The position numbers and the translations under genes are program-made. Below, piece by piece: positions 1 through 8,711 of a stretch of DNA of 51,720 nucleotides. The notes under the pieces are model-generated. The model did no database searches. It was not told where the DNA came from and worked only from the letters and a program-made list of their open reading frames with translations. Position 1 is the stretch's first letter. Each line of letters opens with the position of its first letter. This DNA is from an uncultured Victivallis sp. GTDB taxonomy: Bacteria; Verrucomicrobiota; Lentisphaeria; Victivallales; Victivallaceae. The stretch covers positions 1 to 51,720 of the forward strand of contig NZ_CALXSK010000026.1 in assembly GCF_944391105.1 (NCBI RefSeq). The letters run 5' to 3'.

Positions 1-88
1 TGCTACCCCTAAGTTAAAATGAACCTTCTGCCTCTTTTTTTCATCCCCCCAAATTAAAAACTTTTGAAATTACCTCTCCATATTATAC

Positions 89-116
89 TTGAAAATTCTG
101 CGCAATCAAATATATT
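89..116 (+). promoter_or_regulatory. Candidate sigma70-like promoter of the XylR-like regulator
   Basis: TTGAAA at 89-94 and TATATT at 111-116 are separated by 16 bases and would start transcription near 124, about 30 bases before the ATG at 156. The region is AT-rich and other weak pairings are possible, so this is a motif match only. Confidence 0.35.
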
Positions 117-155
117 GTTCTTAGATTGTCGTATATAATTTCTGAACTTATCCCG

Positions 156-1292
156 ATGAAAAATGTCCTTTGCGCGATGTGGCAGCCGCATGCGAGTCTG
201 CTTGGCGAAATCTATGATTTCGGTTCCTGTCACAACTGGCAGATTGAACTGTGCGGCCGCCGTCTGCCGCCTGGCTGGGCGGGCGACGGGATCATCACCG
301 ACTATTTGCAATTGAGCGAACTGCGCATGATCCGTAATTTCGAGCGGACACCGGTCGTTTCGCGAGAACTTCCGCCCGGCGGCAACATCCGGACCGTCGC
401 ATGCGACACCTCCCTGATGGCTTCCATGATCTCCGACTATTTTCGCGGCAAGGGGTTCCGGCGTTTCGCCGCCATTGATGCGCGCGAGTGGAGCGGAGTG
501 TTCGACGGCCGCTGGCTTGATCCGGTCGTTGCGTTGCGCGAAGAGCTCAGCCGCCACGGCCTGCCGCTCGAACTCTGTTACTGGAATCCGGAACAACGCT
601 CCGATGAATTGAGCGACTATCAATTGATTATGAAAAAGTTGCGACGATTTTTCCGGACCCTCCCGAAGCCGGTCGCGCTGCTCGTTCCGAACAGCATGTA
701 TCTTGCCGTGGTCTACCGCGTGCTCGATGCTCTGAAAATCAAGGTTCCGGAGGAGATCGCCGTACTCTGCAACACCGATAACGCGATGATTACGGAAAAG
801 GCGTCGATTCCGACCACCCGCATCAACGGCGAGCTGCGTGAAGTCGGGCGGAAGATGGCCGAATTGCTGCACGACATGATGAATCACCGTCCCGTGCCCG
901 AACGCACGGTTTACGTGACGCCGGCGGCGATTGTCTCGCGCCGCAGCTCCGATGTTCTGGCGGTGCCGGATGTGAAACTGGCAACGGCGGTTTCGTTTCT
1001 GCTGCGCAACTATATGAACTTCATCAGCGTGGAGGATGCGGCCGAGGCGGCCGGAATTTCCACGAGCATGCTGAACCGCCTCTTCCGGAAGCATCTGGAC
1101 AAAACCCCGATGGCTTTTCTTCAGGAGCTGCGGCTGAACCGGATTCGCGATCTGCTTGACGGCACCGAACTCTCCCTGTCGGAAATTGCCCGCCGGAGCG
1201 GTTACGGTTCGAGCATGTCGCTTTCGCTGGCCTTCAAACGGGCCACAGGAACGACCCCCGGCGCCTACCGGCTCGCCCGCCGGAAACATTGA
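156..1292 (+). CDS. XylR-like AraC-family transcriptional regulator
   Basis: A 378-residue regulator with two parts. Roughly residues 1-265 resemble a LacI/periplasmic-binding-protein-type sugar sensor (the stretch with VPEEIAVLCNTDN is typical of this fold). The C-terminal ~100 residues are an AraC double helix-turn-helix: ISVEDAAEAAGIS forms the first, LSLSEIARRSGYGS the second, closing with the usual TGTTPGAYR. This is the architecture of the XylR group, which senses a sugar directly and activates catabolic genes. The ATG at 156 is preferred over the TTG at 126, because the family starts close to the sensor strand MKNVLCAMW. The DMT permease follows 80 bp downstream on the same strand and could be co-transcribed. 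The sugar ligand cannot be inferred. Confidence 0.85.
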   Translation: MKNVLCAMWQPHASLLGEIYDFGSCHNWQIELCGRRLPPGWAGDGIITDYLQLSELRMIRNFERTPVVSRELPPGGNIRTVACDTSLMASMISDYFRGKGFRRFAAIDAREWSGVFDGRWLDPVVALREELSRHGLPLELCYWNPEQRSDELSDYQLIMKKLRRFFRTLPKPVALLVPNSMYLAVVYRVLDALKIKVPEEIAVLCNTDNAMITEKASIPTTRINGELREVGRKMAELLHDMMNHRPVPERTVYVTPAAIVSRRSSDVLAVPDVKLATAVSFLLRNYMNFISVEDAAEAAGISTSMLNRLFRKHLDKTPMAFLQELRLNRIRDLLDGTELSLSEIARRSGYGSSMSLSLAFKRATGTTPGAYRLARRKH

Positions 1293-1372
1293 GGGGGGGG
1301 CGTACCGGCTTCGCCTTGCAAAAAACATGACGCGATGTTATGTTACCCGGCGTTACTCACAAAGGAGTGTGA

Positions 1373-2308
1373 ATGATGGCACAAAAAATATTGCGCGGTT
1401 TTTTCTGGTCGTTTCTGAGTGCGTTTCTCTGGGGAACGACCTATCTGGCAGGGCGCGCGTTGATGCGCGACGGCGGGGAGATCGATCCGGTGACGCTGTC
1501 GCTGATCCGGTTTTCCGGAGCGGGGGCGCTGATGCTCGCGGTCGGCGGGATTTCCGGACGGAAGATGTTCGCGTTTTCGCGTCTCGATTTCCTGCGCATG
1601 GTCTGCCAGGGGATGATCGGGATGGCGGGGATGAGTCTCTTCATTTTCTGGGGGCAGCAGACCACGTCGGCGGTCAACTCCTCGATGATTATGACGGCGG
1701 TTCCGGTGCTGATTCTGCTGGGCGGTCTGCTGACCGGGGAGAAGATCACTCCCGGGCAGTGGATCGGCATGGCGGTCGCGACGGTCGGCTGCGGAATCGT
1801 GATCGGCGTGGTGACGCCGGCTGGAGTTCGTTTCGACGCATTCCGTCCCGGTGATCTGCTGACGTTCGGCGCGGCGGTCTGCTGGACGGTCTACACGTTG
1901 TGGGGACGCAGGACCGTTCCGCGAGTGGGGGGATACGTCTATACGACCTGGGTGATGCTCGGCGCAGTTCCGCTTCTGGCGCTGCTCGCGCTGCTGCGCC
2001 CCGGTTCGGCGGCATTACCGGGGGCGCTGCCGGGGTGGCTGCTGGTCGGTTACATCACGGTGTTCCCGACCGCGGTGGCGTTTTTCGCGTGGAACGAGGC
2101 GCAGCGGCTGATCGGGCTTCCGCTCCTGAACATCATGCAGTATCTGACGCCGGTGACGGTACTGGTGCTCTCGTGGCCGCTTCTGGGGGAGGGGTTTTCG
2201 CTCTTTCAGCTGGCGGGGGCGGTTCTGGTGCTGCTCGGAGTCGGCCTCGATCCCTCCTTTCTCCCGCACAGAAAACGCCCCCCGGAAAACGAGGAGCACC
2301 CGGCCTGA
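1373..2308 (+). CDS. DMT-superfamily (EamA) transporter
   Basis: A 311-residue polytopic membrane protein with about ten hydrophobic segments in two repeats, matching the two-EamA-domain drug/metabolite transporter family. The first repeat opens with the characteristic FLWGTTYLAGR and contains the Gly-rich GEKITPGQWIGMAVATVG; the second has the matching FPTAVAFFAWNEAQR. AAAGGAG at 1361-1367 sits 5 bases before the ATG at 1373, so the start is well supported (a second ATG at 1376 is also possible). Known members export amino acids, metabolites or drugs, or import nucleotide sugars; substrate is not predictable here. It may be the target of the regulator upstream. Its 3' end overlaps one arm of a terminator hairpin. 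Confidence 0.85.
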   Translation: MMAQKILRGFFWSFLSAFLWGTTYLAGRALMRDGGEIDPVTLSLIRFSGAGALMLAVGGISGRKMFAFSRLDFLRMVCQGMIGMAGMSLFIFWGQQTTSAVNSSMIMTAVPVLILLGGLLTGEKITPGQWIGMAVATVGCGIVIGVVTPAGVRFDAFRPGDLLTFGAAVCWTVYTLWGRRTVPRVGGYVYTTWVMLGAVPLLALLALLRPGSAALPGALPGWLLVGYITVFPTAVAFFAWNEAQRLIGLPLLNIMQYLTPVTVLVLSWPLLGEGFSLFQLAGAVLVLLGVGLDPSFLPHRKRPPENEEHPA

Positions 2309-2336
2309 AAACACCGACAGATGCTCCTCTTGTTTC
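2291..2336. terminator. Bidirectional rho-independent terminator between convergent genes
   Basis: GAGGAGCA (2291-2298) pairs perfectly with TGCTCCTC (2322-2329). The plus strand continues TTGTTT, and the minus strand continues GTTTTCC. It lies between the convergent permease and GH16 genes, with its left arm inside the permease reading frame. Confidence 0.6.
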
Positions 2337-2351
2337 GGGATTTTCTTTTCG

Positions 2352-3518
2352 TCACTGATAGACGCGGACGTAGTCGATGTAGAAGCTCGCCTCATTGAGT
2401 TCCGGCGGAATCTCGCCGGAATATCTCCCGAGCGCATGGTTCAGGATGATGTACTGCGGATTGTCCACGCACCACGGCTCGCCGGGCTTGCGCACCGCCT
2501 CGAACGTCTTGCGGTTGTCGATGAACCACTCCACCTTGTTTTCGTCCCAGATGACACTGTATACGTGGAAGCGACCCTCCATCGGTGTGCCGTCCTTCGT
2601 CTTGATGTTCCAGTCCTGCACGGCATGGTCTTTGCCGTCGTTGCCCGCTTTGTGCAGCGCCTGCGTGATGCGGTTGTTCGACTTGCCGAAATACTCCATG
2701 ATGTCGATCTCGCCCTGTTCCGGCCAGCCGCCGGTCACGCCCATCGTCCAGAACGCGGGCCAGCGTCCGCAACCGGCGATGACCTTGATCCGCGCCTCGA
2801 TCTTGCCGTACTGCCACGCGCCGGAGTAGAACGTGTCAAGCTGTGCGGAGGTGAACTCCGCCTCGGGACGGTTCATCCGCCAGTCCTCGGAGTTCGGATC
2901 GTAATATTTGTTTTTCCACTTCTCGCGCCGGGCGGTGATGGTCAGAATCCCGTTTTTGACCGAAATGTTCTCCTTCCGCCCGATCGTGTAGTACTGCGGC
3001 TCATAATTGCGCAGGAAACCTTCTTCGCCGCGCCACTTCGTCTCGTCGGGGAAACCGTCTTCGTTGAACTCCTCGCTCCAGACCAGCCGCCAGCGGTGCG
3101 GAGAGACCACCTTCTCCGCGAGCAGCGCCTTGACGGTCAGCCCCTTGAACGGGTTTCCGGCAAGCACCTCGACCCCATGCTCTCCTGCCGCGAGCGGAAC
3201 GGCGGACGCGAGTTTGATCCGCAGGAAACGCCCGGGAGTGCGCGCGGTTCCCGGCAGATCGAGCGATGGAATCTCTTTCCCGTCGATCTGCAGCTTCACG
3301 CTGCTGCGCTCCACGGCGGCCATGTCGAAGTAGAGATTGTACTTCCCCTCCGCCGGAATCTTCAGCGTCGTCCGGAACACCTGCGCGGCGTCTTCCCATT
3401 TGAAATCGGTTCCCGGGATGCTGACTGCCGCATAGTCGAGTTTCCCGTATTCCACGGCGGGCAGGACAATCGCCGCCACCCCCGAGAAGAGCAGAAGAGT
3501 CAAAATACGTTTCACCAT
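2352..3518 (-). CDS. Secreted GH16-family beta-glucanase (laminarinase-like)
   Basis: A 388-residue protein with a signal peptide (residues 1-21, MVKR then a hydrophobic core ending LPAVEY). Residues 22-135 form a beta-rich N-terminal domain likely to bind carbohydrate. Residues 142-388 are a GH16 jelly-roll domain: LVWSEEFN at the start, GRWPAFWTMG, and the catalytic GEIDIMEYFG, where E270 is the predicted nucleophile, D272 the helper and E275 the acid/base. The closing YIDYVRVYQ is typical. GH16 enzymes of this motif type cleave beta-1,3 or beta-1,3/1,4 glucans or related galactans; exact substrate is uncertain. GAGGA precedes the ATG. It follows the pseudopilin gene by 53 bp and probably shares its transcript. 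Confidence 0.88.
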   Translation of the reverse strand: MVKRILTLLLFSGVAAIVLPAVEYGKLDYAAVSIPGTDFKWEDAAQVFRTTLKIPAEGKYNLYFDMAAVERSSVKLQIDGKEIPSLDLPGTARTPGRFLRIKLASAVPLAAGEHGVEVLAGNPFKGLTVKALLAEKVVSPHRWRLVWSEEFNEDGFPDETKWRGEEGFLRNYEPQYYTIGRKENISVKNGILTITARREKWKNKYYDPNSEDWRMNRPEAEFTSAQLDTFYSGAWQYGKIEARIKVIAGCGRWPAFWTMGVTGGWPEQGEIDIMEYFGKSNNRITQALHKAGNDGKDHAVQDWNIKTKDGTPMEGRFHVYSVIWDENKVEWFIDNRKTFEAVRKPGEPWCVDNPQYIILNHALGRYSGEIPPELNEASFYIDYVRVYQ

Positions 3519-3571
3519 GAAAAATCCTCAAGTTTGATCGTTGTATCCATGTCGGTTCAGAACTGGAGCGT

Positions 3572-4249
3572 TCACTTCTGATAGCGCCAGTGCAGGTCGT
3601 TTTGAACCCATTCGTCAAATTCACCCGTACCGCTGATGGTTTCGACGTGTCCGTCTCCCAGAACCAGGTTGGCCATGTTGTCATTGTGCCTCAGGGCGAT
3701 GCTTCCCTTGCGTCCGAGCGGAGCGGGGCCTTCGCTGAAGTCGAGGTAGGTGTACCAGATATCCCCGTCCTGATGTTCCCCGTGAATCACTTTCCCGGAG
3801 GGCGTTTTCATCTGGGTGATTTTGAAACTGCCGAAATCTCCGCCTCCGAGCGCGTTTCTGCCGTAGGAGAATTTCAGCGAGTCATTATTGAGACCGTAAA
3901 TACGGGAAGGGCAGTGGTAGAGACTCTTCCAAGCCCAGCCGCCGCCTTCCTGATGGGCGTTGTAAGGTTCCAGAAACGCACCCCACCAGTGATCCCAGCT
4001 CGTAAGACTCCACGACTCCATGATCTTCGGCAGAAAATCGTTGTTGTCGTTGCAGTACATGAGATTCATCAGCCCGAGCTGCTTCAAATTGGAGGTGCAG
4101 TTGCTCGACTTTGCCCGTTCCCGCGCCTGGTTCAGCGCCGGCAGCAGCATCGACGCCAGAATCGCGATGATCGCAATCACCACGAGGAGCTCGATCAAGG
4201 TGAATTTCCGGTACGTTTTTGTTTCGAATCGCTCGAACCGTCTGTTCAT
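3572..4249 (-). CDS. Prepilin-type N-terminal domain protein (pseudopilin-like)
   Basis: A 225-residue protein of the Lentisphaerae/Planctomycetes prepilin-like family. A 15-residue basic leader ends before [30 protein letters not shown] sequence (residues 16 onward), with the conserved Glu at +5 that defines type IV pilin/pseudopilin processing by prepilin peptidase and N-methylation. The long hydrophobic helix is followed by a globular domain and a C-terminal [17 protein letters not shown], close to the H-x9-DG signature but with ten residues between His and DG. AAGGAG precedes the ATG. It lies upstream of the GH16 gene. In known type II secretion systems such proteins build the pseudopilus; the role of these abundant single copies beside glycosidases is unproven. 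Confidence 0.9.
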   Translation of the reverse strand: MNRRFERFETKTYRKFTLIELLVVIAIIAILASMLLPALNQARERAKSSNCTSNLKQLGLMNLMYCNDNNDFLPKIMESWSLTSWDHWWGAFLEPYNAHQEGGGWAWKSLYHCPSRIYGLNNDSLKFSYGRNALGGGDFGSFKITQMKTPSGKVIHGEHQDGDIWYTYLDFSEGPAPLGRKGSIALRHNDNMANLVLGDGHVETISGTGEFDEWVQNDLHWRYQK

Positions 4250-4372
4250 GAAAATCTCCTTCTTTTTTTCAGAAACTACAGGCGCTTCTGCCGGTTGTTC
4301 CTGATTTCAACCATTGTCGTCAGCAGCGGAATTCTGTAGGAATCATAGGATTCCGTTTTTGAAACCATCTTA

Positions 4373-4401
4373 ATTATACCAGAGAATACGGAAATTTGGA
4401 A
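4373..4401 (-). promoter_or_regulatory. Candidate promoter of the pseudopilin-GH16 unit
   Basis: On the minus strand a perfect TATAAT (4378-4373) follows TTCCAA (4401-4396) by 17 bases. The -35 is weak, as expected for an activator-dependent promoter, and the AraC-type gene lies next door. Confidence 0.5.
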
Positions 4402-4429
4402 TTGATAAAAACTCCAATTTCTTGATAAA
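4402..4429. promoter_or_regulatory. Direct repeat, possible AraC-family activator site
   Basis: TTGATAAA occurs at 4402-4409 and again at 4422-4429, exactly 20 bases apart, roughly two helical turns, immediately upstream of the weak -35 of the pseudopilin promoter. AraC-family proteins commonly bind such direct repeats. A partial inverted repeat (AAATTTGGA / TCCAATTT) spans 4392-4420 and is an alternative reading. Confidence 0.4.
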
Positions 4430-4459
4430 TTCTCCCGATGTCCCGGTGGATGGAGCGGC

Positions 4460-5221
4460 TCAGCGTTCCGGCGTAATCTGGCGCCGGTAGGCCGCAGGGG
4501 TCATTCCGCAGGCTTTGCGAAAGGCGCGGTAGAAGTTTTCGAGGCTGGAAAAACCGCAGCGCACTGCAACCTCTTTGATCGGGAGATCGCACTCCGCCAG
4601 ATTCATGCGCGCCCGATGGACACGCTGCTGAAGCAGATATTGATGGGGAGAGATTTCAAAATATTTCCGGAACAGCGCGTATAAACTGGATTCGCTCATG
4701 CCCGCCTCGTTCGCCAGCCGGGCGATGTCCCACTCCCGTTCCGGTTCCTCCATGAGCCGCATCTGGATCGTCTTCAGAGCAGGGGGAAGGCTGCTCGTCT
4801 CCGGCTGCCGTCCGCAGGAGACCCCCCAGACCAGCCGCCAGTAGAGCATCCGCCCGAAGAGCTTCCGGTCAAGGCCGTCCGCGTGAGCCTGGTAGAACAT
4901 CTCCCGGCAGAACGAATTGAACTCCTCCCGGTCGTTCCAGCGATTGACCCGCGGCACACAGCGGGGCGTGTTTTCCGTCAGAAACGAGACGACGAAACAG
5001 CGATAAGGATCCTTCTGCACCGGACGGCAGACCGTGCATTCGCCCTCCCTGTGCCAGAAAATGGTTCCGGGACCGTACAGACTCTCTCTGCCGTTCTCTT
5101 CGAAAACCACCTTCCCGGCGATCAGCAATTCCAGTCGTTCCTCTCCCGGTTTGATCCAGTAGGGGGTCAGCGGCCGGTCCGGCGCCGCATAGTATCCCAT
5201 TCCTGCAAAAATCTGTTCCAT
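4460..5221 (-). CDS. AraC-family transcriptional regulator
   Basis: A 253-residue regulator with an N-terminal cupin-like ligand/dimer domain (residues ~10-90, including LYGPGTIFWHREGE) and a C-terminal AraC DNA-binding domain (residues ~150-250). The two helix-turn-helix units are WDIARLANEAGMSESSLYAL and LPIKEVAVRCGFSSLENFYR, with the signature ending GMTPAAYRR. It is third in a minus-strand run after the MATE transporter and the hydrolase (14 bp gap to the hydrolase) and sits directly upstream of the pseudopilin promoter, with the direct repeat between them. It is inferred, not shown, that it controls the pseudopilin-GH16 pair. Confidence 0.88.
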   Translation of the reverse strand: MEQIFAGMGYYAAPDRPLTPYWIKPGEERLELLIAGKVVFEENGRESLYGPGTIFWHREGECTVCRPVQKDPYRCFVVSFLTENTPRCVPRVNRWNDREEFNSFCREMFYQAHADGLDRKLFGRMLYWRLVWGVSCGRQPETSSLPPALKTIQMRLMEEPEREWDIARLANEAGMSESSLYALFRKYFEISPHQYLLQQRVHRARMNLAECDLPIKEVAVRCGFSSLENFYRAFRKACGMTPAAYRRQITPER

Positions 5222-5235
5222 CGCAATCCGTTTCT

Positions 5236-5988
5236 TCAGTTGAGGCGGTGTTTCAGGATGAAGTCGATGATCGGGGTCGGATCTTCGAGTCCGTGCGGGT
5301 GGTGTTTCCCCGGATGGCGGATCACTTCGATCGTGCCGCCGAGAGCGCGGTAACGCGGTTCGAGCACATCGGTGTTTTCGCAGATCGGGACAACCTCATC
5401 CTCCGTCGCGGCCACATGGATGACCGGAATCCCGGCCGCGGCCAGCGGAGCGAGATTGTCGACCGGATTGTGCGGCCAGGCGAGCGCTTCGGCCTCATTT
5501 GCGAAGTGGTAGTCATTCAGGAGTTTATGCCAGTCCTCCGGGCTGCCGGGACCGACGCCTCTGCCGCCCGGCCAGCTTTTGAAGTCGCAGACCGGATTGT
5601 CCGCGTAAAGGCACGAGACCTTGTCCGTGTTCCGCGCACTCCAGTTGTAGATGTAAAGCCCCCCCCGGCTCAACCCGAAGAGAATTGTGCGCCGTGCAAA
5701 GCCGTGCCGTCCGGTCAACTCCCGGTAAAACGCATCCCAGTGTTTCAGCGCGTCGGGACAGCCGAAGGTGTTGCCGACCGTGATGAACACAAGGTAAAAT
5801 CCCCGTTCCAGCATCGCGAGCTCAAAGGTCGGAAACGCTTCGAAAAGCTCCGCCTTCCAGATCCACTCCCGACCCGGGCGCGGGGTGTGCGGCTCGACCA
5901 CCATGCACTCGCAGCCGTCGAAATGGAAACGGTGCAGCACATAACCGTGATAGGACTCCGTTTTTTCCGGAAAAGTCGAACACTCCAT
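5236..5988 (-). CDS. Alpha/beta hydrolase (prolyl-oligopeptidase-like fold)
   Basis: A 250-residue cytosolic protein without signal peptide. The nucleophile elbow is GLSRGG (S107), and the other predicted triad members are D197 in ATEDEVVP and H232 in HHPHGLED. GLSRGG is common in Planctomycetes/Lentisphaerae hydrolases that sit among glycosidases and may act as sugar esterases; the true substrate is unknown. The ATG at 5988 is chosen over the in-frame TTG at 5994 because AAGGAG lies at correct spacing only for the ATG. It lies between the MATE gene (30-36 bp gap) and the AraC gene (14 bp gap), so these three are probably one transcript. Confidence 0.78.
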   Translation of the reverse strand: MECSTFPEKTESYHGYVLHRFHFDGCECMVVEPHTPRPGREWIWKAELFEAFPTFELAMLERGFYLVFITVGNTFGCPDALKHWDAFYRELTGRHGFARRTILFGLSRGGLYIYNWSARNTDKVSCLYADNPVCDFKSWPGGRGVGPGSPEDWHKLLNDYHFANEAEALAWPHNPVDNLAPLAAAGIPVIHVAATEDEVVPICENTDVLEPRYRALGGTIEVIRHPGKHHPHGLEDPTPIIDFILKHRLN

Positions 5989-6024
5989 CTTCAACGCTCC
6001 TTATTTTCAACGGTGCGGCAGAAG

Positions 6025-7404
6025 TCAGGATCGCACCGTGCGGTTTTTCGGTTTGTTCCGGAAGAGTTTCCGGCAGACGAGGTAGAGATAATAACCGTTT
6101 GCGATTGCCGTGATTCCCCAGGTGATCGGATAGGAGAGCATCAGATTTCCCATCGTCGGGTGGACCGGAAAGACCGTGTAGACCCAGACGATCCGCAGAA
6201 CGCACACTCCGATCAGTGTGATGACCGCCGGCATGACCGAGCGTCCGAGCCCGCGCAGCGCTCCGCTCATCACATCCATGATTCCGCAGAGGAAGTAGGT
6301 GGAAAAGAGAATGTTCATCCGCAGCATTCCCCAGTTGATGACCTCCGGCGTGGAGTTGTAGATCGACAGCAGGGCATGCCCGTTCAGGAAGAACCCGTAT
6401 CCCATGACGATGCAGACGGCCGAGGAGCAGAGCGCGCAGTAGATGATGCTGCGGCGGATCCGGTCATACTGGCCGCCGCCGAGATTCTGTCCGGCGAAGC
6501 TCACCACCGTCTGATGAAAGGCGTTCGACCCGATGTAGATGAAGCCTTCCAGACTAACGACGGCCGTATTTCCCGCGATTGCAAGCGAACCGAAGGAGTT
6601 GACCGAGGATTGAATCGTGATGTTGGAAAGCGAGAAGAACATCCCCTGAATTCCGGCGGGCAGCCCGATCCAGAGCATCCGCTTCAGGATGACCGGGTCG
6701 ATCCGGAGGTTGCGCATCCGGAGACGGCATGCATCCCGCGCATTGCGCAGGCAGCGGATCACCAGCGCCGCGGCGATTCCCTGCGACACCACGGTCGCGA
6801 TCGCGACACCTGCGACGTCCATGCCGCAGACGAGGACGAAAAAGAGATTCAGAACCACGTTGACGATCCCCGCGAAGAGCAGATAGTAGAGCGGACGGCG
6901 CGTATCTCCCACGGCGCGCAGCACGGCGCTGCCGAAGTTGTAAAGCATGATGAACGGCATTCCGGCGAAATAGATCCACATGTACAGGCTCGATTTCCCG
7001 ATGACGTTCTCCGGCGTGGCCATGATTCGCAGAAGCGGGGTGGCCAGACCGATTCCGATCACAGCCAGCACGATTCCGCCGACAATTGCCATGAGGATGG
7101 CGGTGTGGACCGTCCGGCTGACGTTTTTGCGGTCTTTCGCACCGAAGAAGTTCGCCACAAGCACGTTCGTTCCGACGGAGAGCCCCATGAACACGTTCAC
7201 GATGAGCGCGGTGAGCGACGAGGTCGCACCGACCGCGGCCAGCGCCTCGTGCGAGGCAAAGCGCCCGATGACGATGAGGTCCGCGGCGTTGAAGAGCAGC
7301 TGAAGCAGCCCCGAGAGCATCAGGGGAACCGAGAAGAGCACAATCTGCCCGAACAGCGGCCCCCGGCACATATCGATCTGGTATTTGTTTGTCGTCTGCG
7401 GCAT
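6025..7404 (-). CDS. MATE-family efflux transporter
   Basis: A 459-residue membrane protein with about twelve hydrophobic segments, of the usual length for the multidrug and toxic-compound extrusion family. Diagnostic stretches include the N-terminal LFSVPLMLSGLLQLLFNAAD, FVVGR-like LIVIGRFAS, and the second-half repeat WIGLPAGIQGMFFSLSNI. MATE proteins exchange cations (Na+ or H+) for organic substrates. Here it leads an operon with a hydrolase and an AraC regulator, so it may export a metabolite linked to carbohydrate breakdown, but this is inference. AGGA precedes the ATG at 7404 and a good promoter lies at 7460-7487. Confidence 0.9.
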   Translation of the reverse strand: MPQTTNKYQIDMCRGPLFGQIVLFSVPLMLSGLLQLLFNAADLIVIGRFASHEALAAVGATSSLTALIVNVFMGLSVGTNVLVANFFGAKDRKNVSRTVHTAILMAIVGGIVLAVIGIGLATPLLRIMATPENVIGKSSLYMWIYFAGMPFIMLYNFGSAVLRAVGDTRRPLYYLLFAGIVNVVLNLFFVLVCGMDVAGVAIATVVSQGIAAALVIRCLRNARDACRLRMRNLRIDPVILKRMLWIGLPAGIQGMFFSLSNITIQSSVNSFGSLAIAGNTAVVSLEGFIYIGSNAFHQTVVSFAGQNLGGGQYDRIRRSIIYCALCSSAVCIVMGYGFFLNGHALLSIYNSTPEVINWGMLRMNILFSTYFLCGIMDVMSGALRGLGRSVMPAVITLIGVCVLRIVWVYTVFPVHPTMGNLMLSYPITWGITAIANGYYLYLVCRKLFRNKPKNRTVRS

Positions 7405-7459
7405 GGCCGGTTATCCTGCGAAACGGAATCCATCCTGCAGAAACCATTTCAAAGGAGAT

Positions 7460-7487
7460 AATATATCTCCCGATGCCGGAAATGCAA
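7460..7487 (-). promoter_or_regulatory. Candidate promoter of the MATE-hydrolase-AraC unit
   Basis: On the minus strand TTGCAT (7487-7482), 16 bases, then TATATT (7465-7460). An overlapping TATTAT gives an 18-base spacer. The predicted start is about 50 bases before the MATE ATG. Confidence 0.5.
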
Positions 7488-7506
7488 CGCGATTTTTAAA
7501 AAAACT

Positions 7507-7534
7507 GCCGGACGGCGGCGGGCTTTCTTCCGGC
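7507..7534 (-). terminator. Terminator-like hairpin between divergent promoters
   Basis: GCCGGA (7507-7512) pairs with TCCGGC (7529-7534); on the minus strand it is followed by AGTTTTTTT. It lies upstream of the MATE promoter and no minus-strand gene ends here, so it may only insulate against antisense transcription from the divergent promoter region. Confidence 0.3.
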
Positions 7535-7594
7535 TTTCCCTCTTCCTGAACAGTTCGAGCCGGCCTGATTTTTTGAAAAAAAAACGTTTCGCTA

Positions 7595-7623
7595 TTGACA
7601 TTGAAACCCTTTTGTGGTATAAT
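7595..7623 (+). promoter_or_regulatory. Consensus sigma70-type promoter of the LacI gene
   Basis: TTGACA (7595-7600), 17 bases, TATAAT (7618-7623): a perfect match in both boxes with optimal spacing. Transcription would begin near 7630, inside the adjacent operator half-site. Confidence 0.85.
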
Positions 7624-7635
7624 ATTGATAGAGCG
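7624..7635 (+). promoter_or_regulatory. Operator half-site over the LacI transcription start
   Basis: ATTGATAGAGCG abuts the -10 box. The same 12 bases form one arm of the palindrome at 8712-8733 (read on the minus strand from 8733 to 8722), which supports autorepression by the LacI protein encoded here. Confidence 0.6.
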
Positions 7636-7675
7636 TGAAATCATCATGAGGAACCCGGGGATTCAGGGGGTGGAT

Positions 7676-8698
7676 ATGATTGCGAGAAAACAGCATGTGA
7701 CATTGTCGGATGTGGCCCGTGAGGTCGGGGTTTCCCGGGCTCTCGTCGGGAAGGTTCTCGGGTCGTGTTCCGGGAACATCCGGGTGAGCGCGGAGACCGC
7801 GCGGATGATTCGTGAAGCTGCACAACGTCTTCATTATCAGCCGAATCTTTCCGCGCGGGTGTTGAGCGGTCAGCGAAGCGGGCTGATTGGCGTCCTCATT
7901 GACGCGCAGCCTCCGCCGGTCACGTTCCGGACGCTCGCCTATATCGATCAGTATGCGACGGAGAATGGATACCGGCTGCTGATCGGGGAGGCGCACGACA
8001 GCATCGACAGTCTTTACCGGCATTATACGAACTTCATGCAGTACAATGTCGACGGCGTCATCTGCATGGCTCACGATTATCCCGGGCAGGAGGTGAAACT
8101 CCGGGAGTTGTTCCGCAATGCGGAAAACATCGTTTTCGTCGAGAAGACGATTCTGGAGAACGTCTGCTGCGTTGAAGTCGATCGCGTAGCCGCCGTCGAA
8201 GCTCTTACGTCGCTTCTGCTCGAGACCCGCAAGCGGGTCGGCATCGTGTTGGAGAATCCGGTGTACCGCAGTGTACGCCAGCGGCAGGAGGGGTATCACC
8301 GGGCACTGGCGCGCGCCGGACGGGAAAATGAGGCGTTGACCTGCTATCTCTCCGATGAGGTCGCTTCTCCGGATGAGCAGATGGGTCGGGTGGTGGAAGA
8401 GTTTATTCTCCCGGAGAGGCTCGACGCCGTGATTGCCCCGAACGATCTTGCCGCTTCGCATATCGTGCGCAATCTGTTGCGTCGGGGGATCCGGATTCCG
8501 GAGGAGGTCGCGGTGGCAGGTTATGACAACGATCCGTTTTCCGAAAGTATTTATCCGAGTCTTACGACCATCGATGACCGGAATGAGGAGATTGGAAGAC
8601 ACGCAGTCGAATTGCTGCTCGAACTGTTTTCCGTGAAGGAGCCCGCTTCCCGGACAATTCGGGTTACTCCCTGCGTCGTTCGACGGGAGTCGAGCTAA
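7676..8698 (+). CDS. LacI-family transcriptional regulator of the galactoside locus
   Basis: A 340-residue LacI/GalR regulator. The N-terminal helix-turn-helix is [22 protein letters not shown], followed by the hinge [20 protein letters not shown] and a periplasmic-binding-protein-like effector domain ending with the typical [14 protein letters not shown]. The reading frame is open back to the -35 box, but the ATG at 7676 has AGGGGG four to five bases upstream and lies in the expected place for the family; the ATG at 7646 has no ribosome site. It is transcribed from a consensus promoter flanked by its presumed operator and precedes the pseudopilin-glycosidase operon by 155 bp with a second full operator. 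Likely repressor, relieved by a galactoside-derived sugar. Confidence 0.92.
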   Translation: MIARKQHVTLSDVAREVGVSRALVGKVLGSCSGNIRVSAETARMIREAAQRLHYQPNLSARVLSGQRSGLIGVLIDAQPPPVTFRTLAYIDQYATENGYRLLIGEAHDSIDSLYRHYTNFMQYNVDGVICMAHDYPGQEVKLRELFRNAENIVFVEKTILENVCCVEVDRVAAVEALTSLLLETRKRVGIVLENPVYRSVRQRQEGYHRALARAGRENEALTCYLSDEVASPDEQMGRVVEEFILPERLDAVIAPNDLAASHIVRNLLRRGIRIPEEVAVAGYDNDPFSESIYPSLTTIDDRNEEIGRHAVELLLELFSVKEPASRTIRVTPCVVRRESS

Positions 8699-8711
8699 AA
8701 AATTCTACTGT

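Noticed and set aside
54..1328. Long antisense open frame opposite the XylR-like gene
   Set aside because: It has no recognisable domain, no ribosome site and is rich in Arg/His/Gln, as expected from the antisense of a GC-rich gene.
5248..7461. 737-residue open frame on the plus strand across the hydrolase and MATE genes
   Set aside because: It runs antisense to two well-supported genes and its composition is dominated by Asp, Arg, His and Glu with no fold signal.
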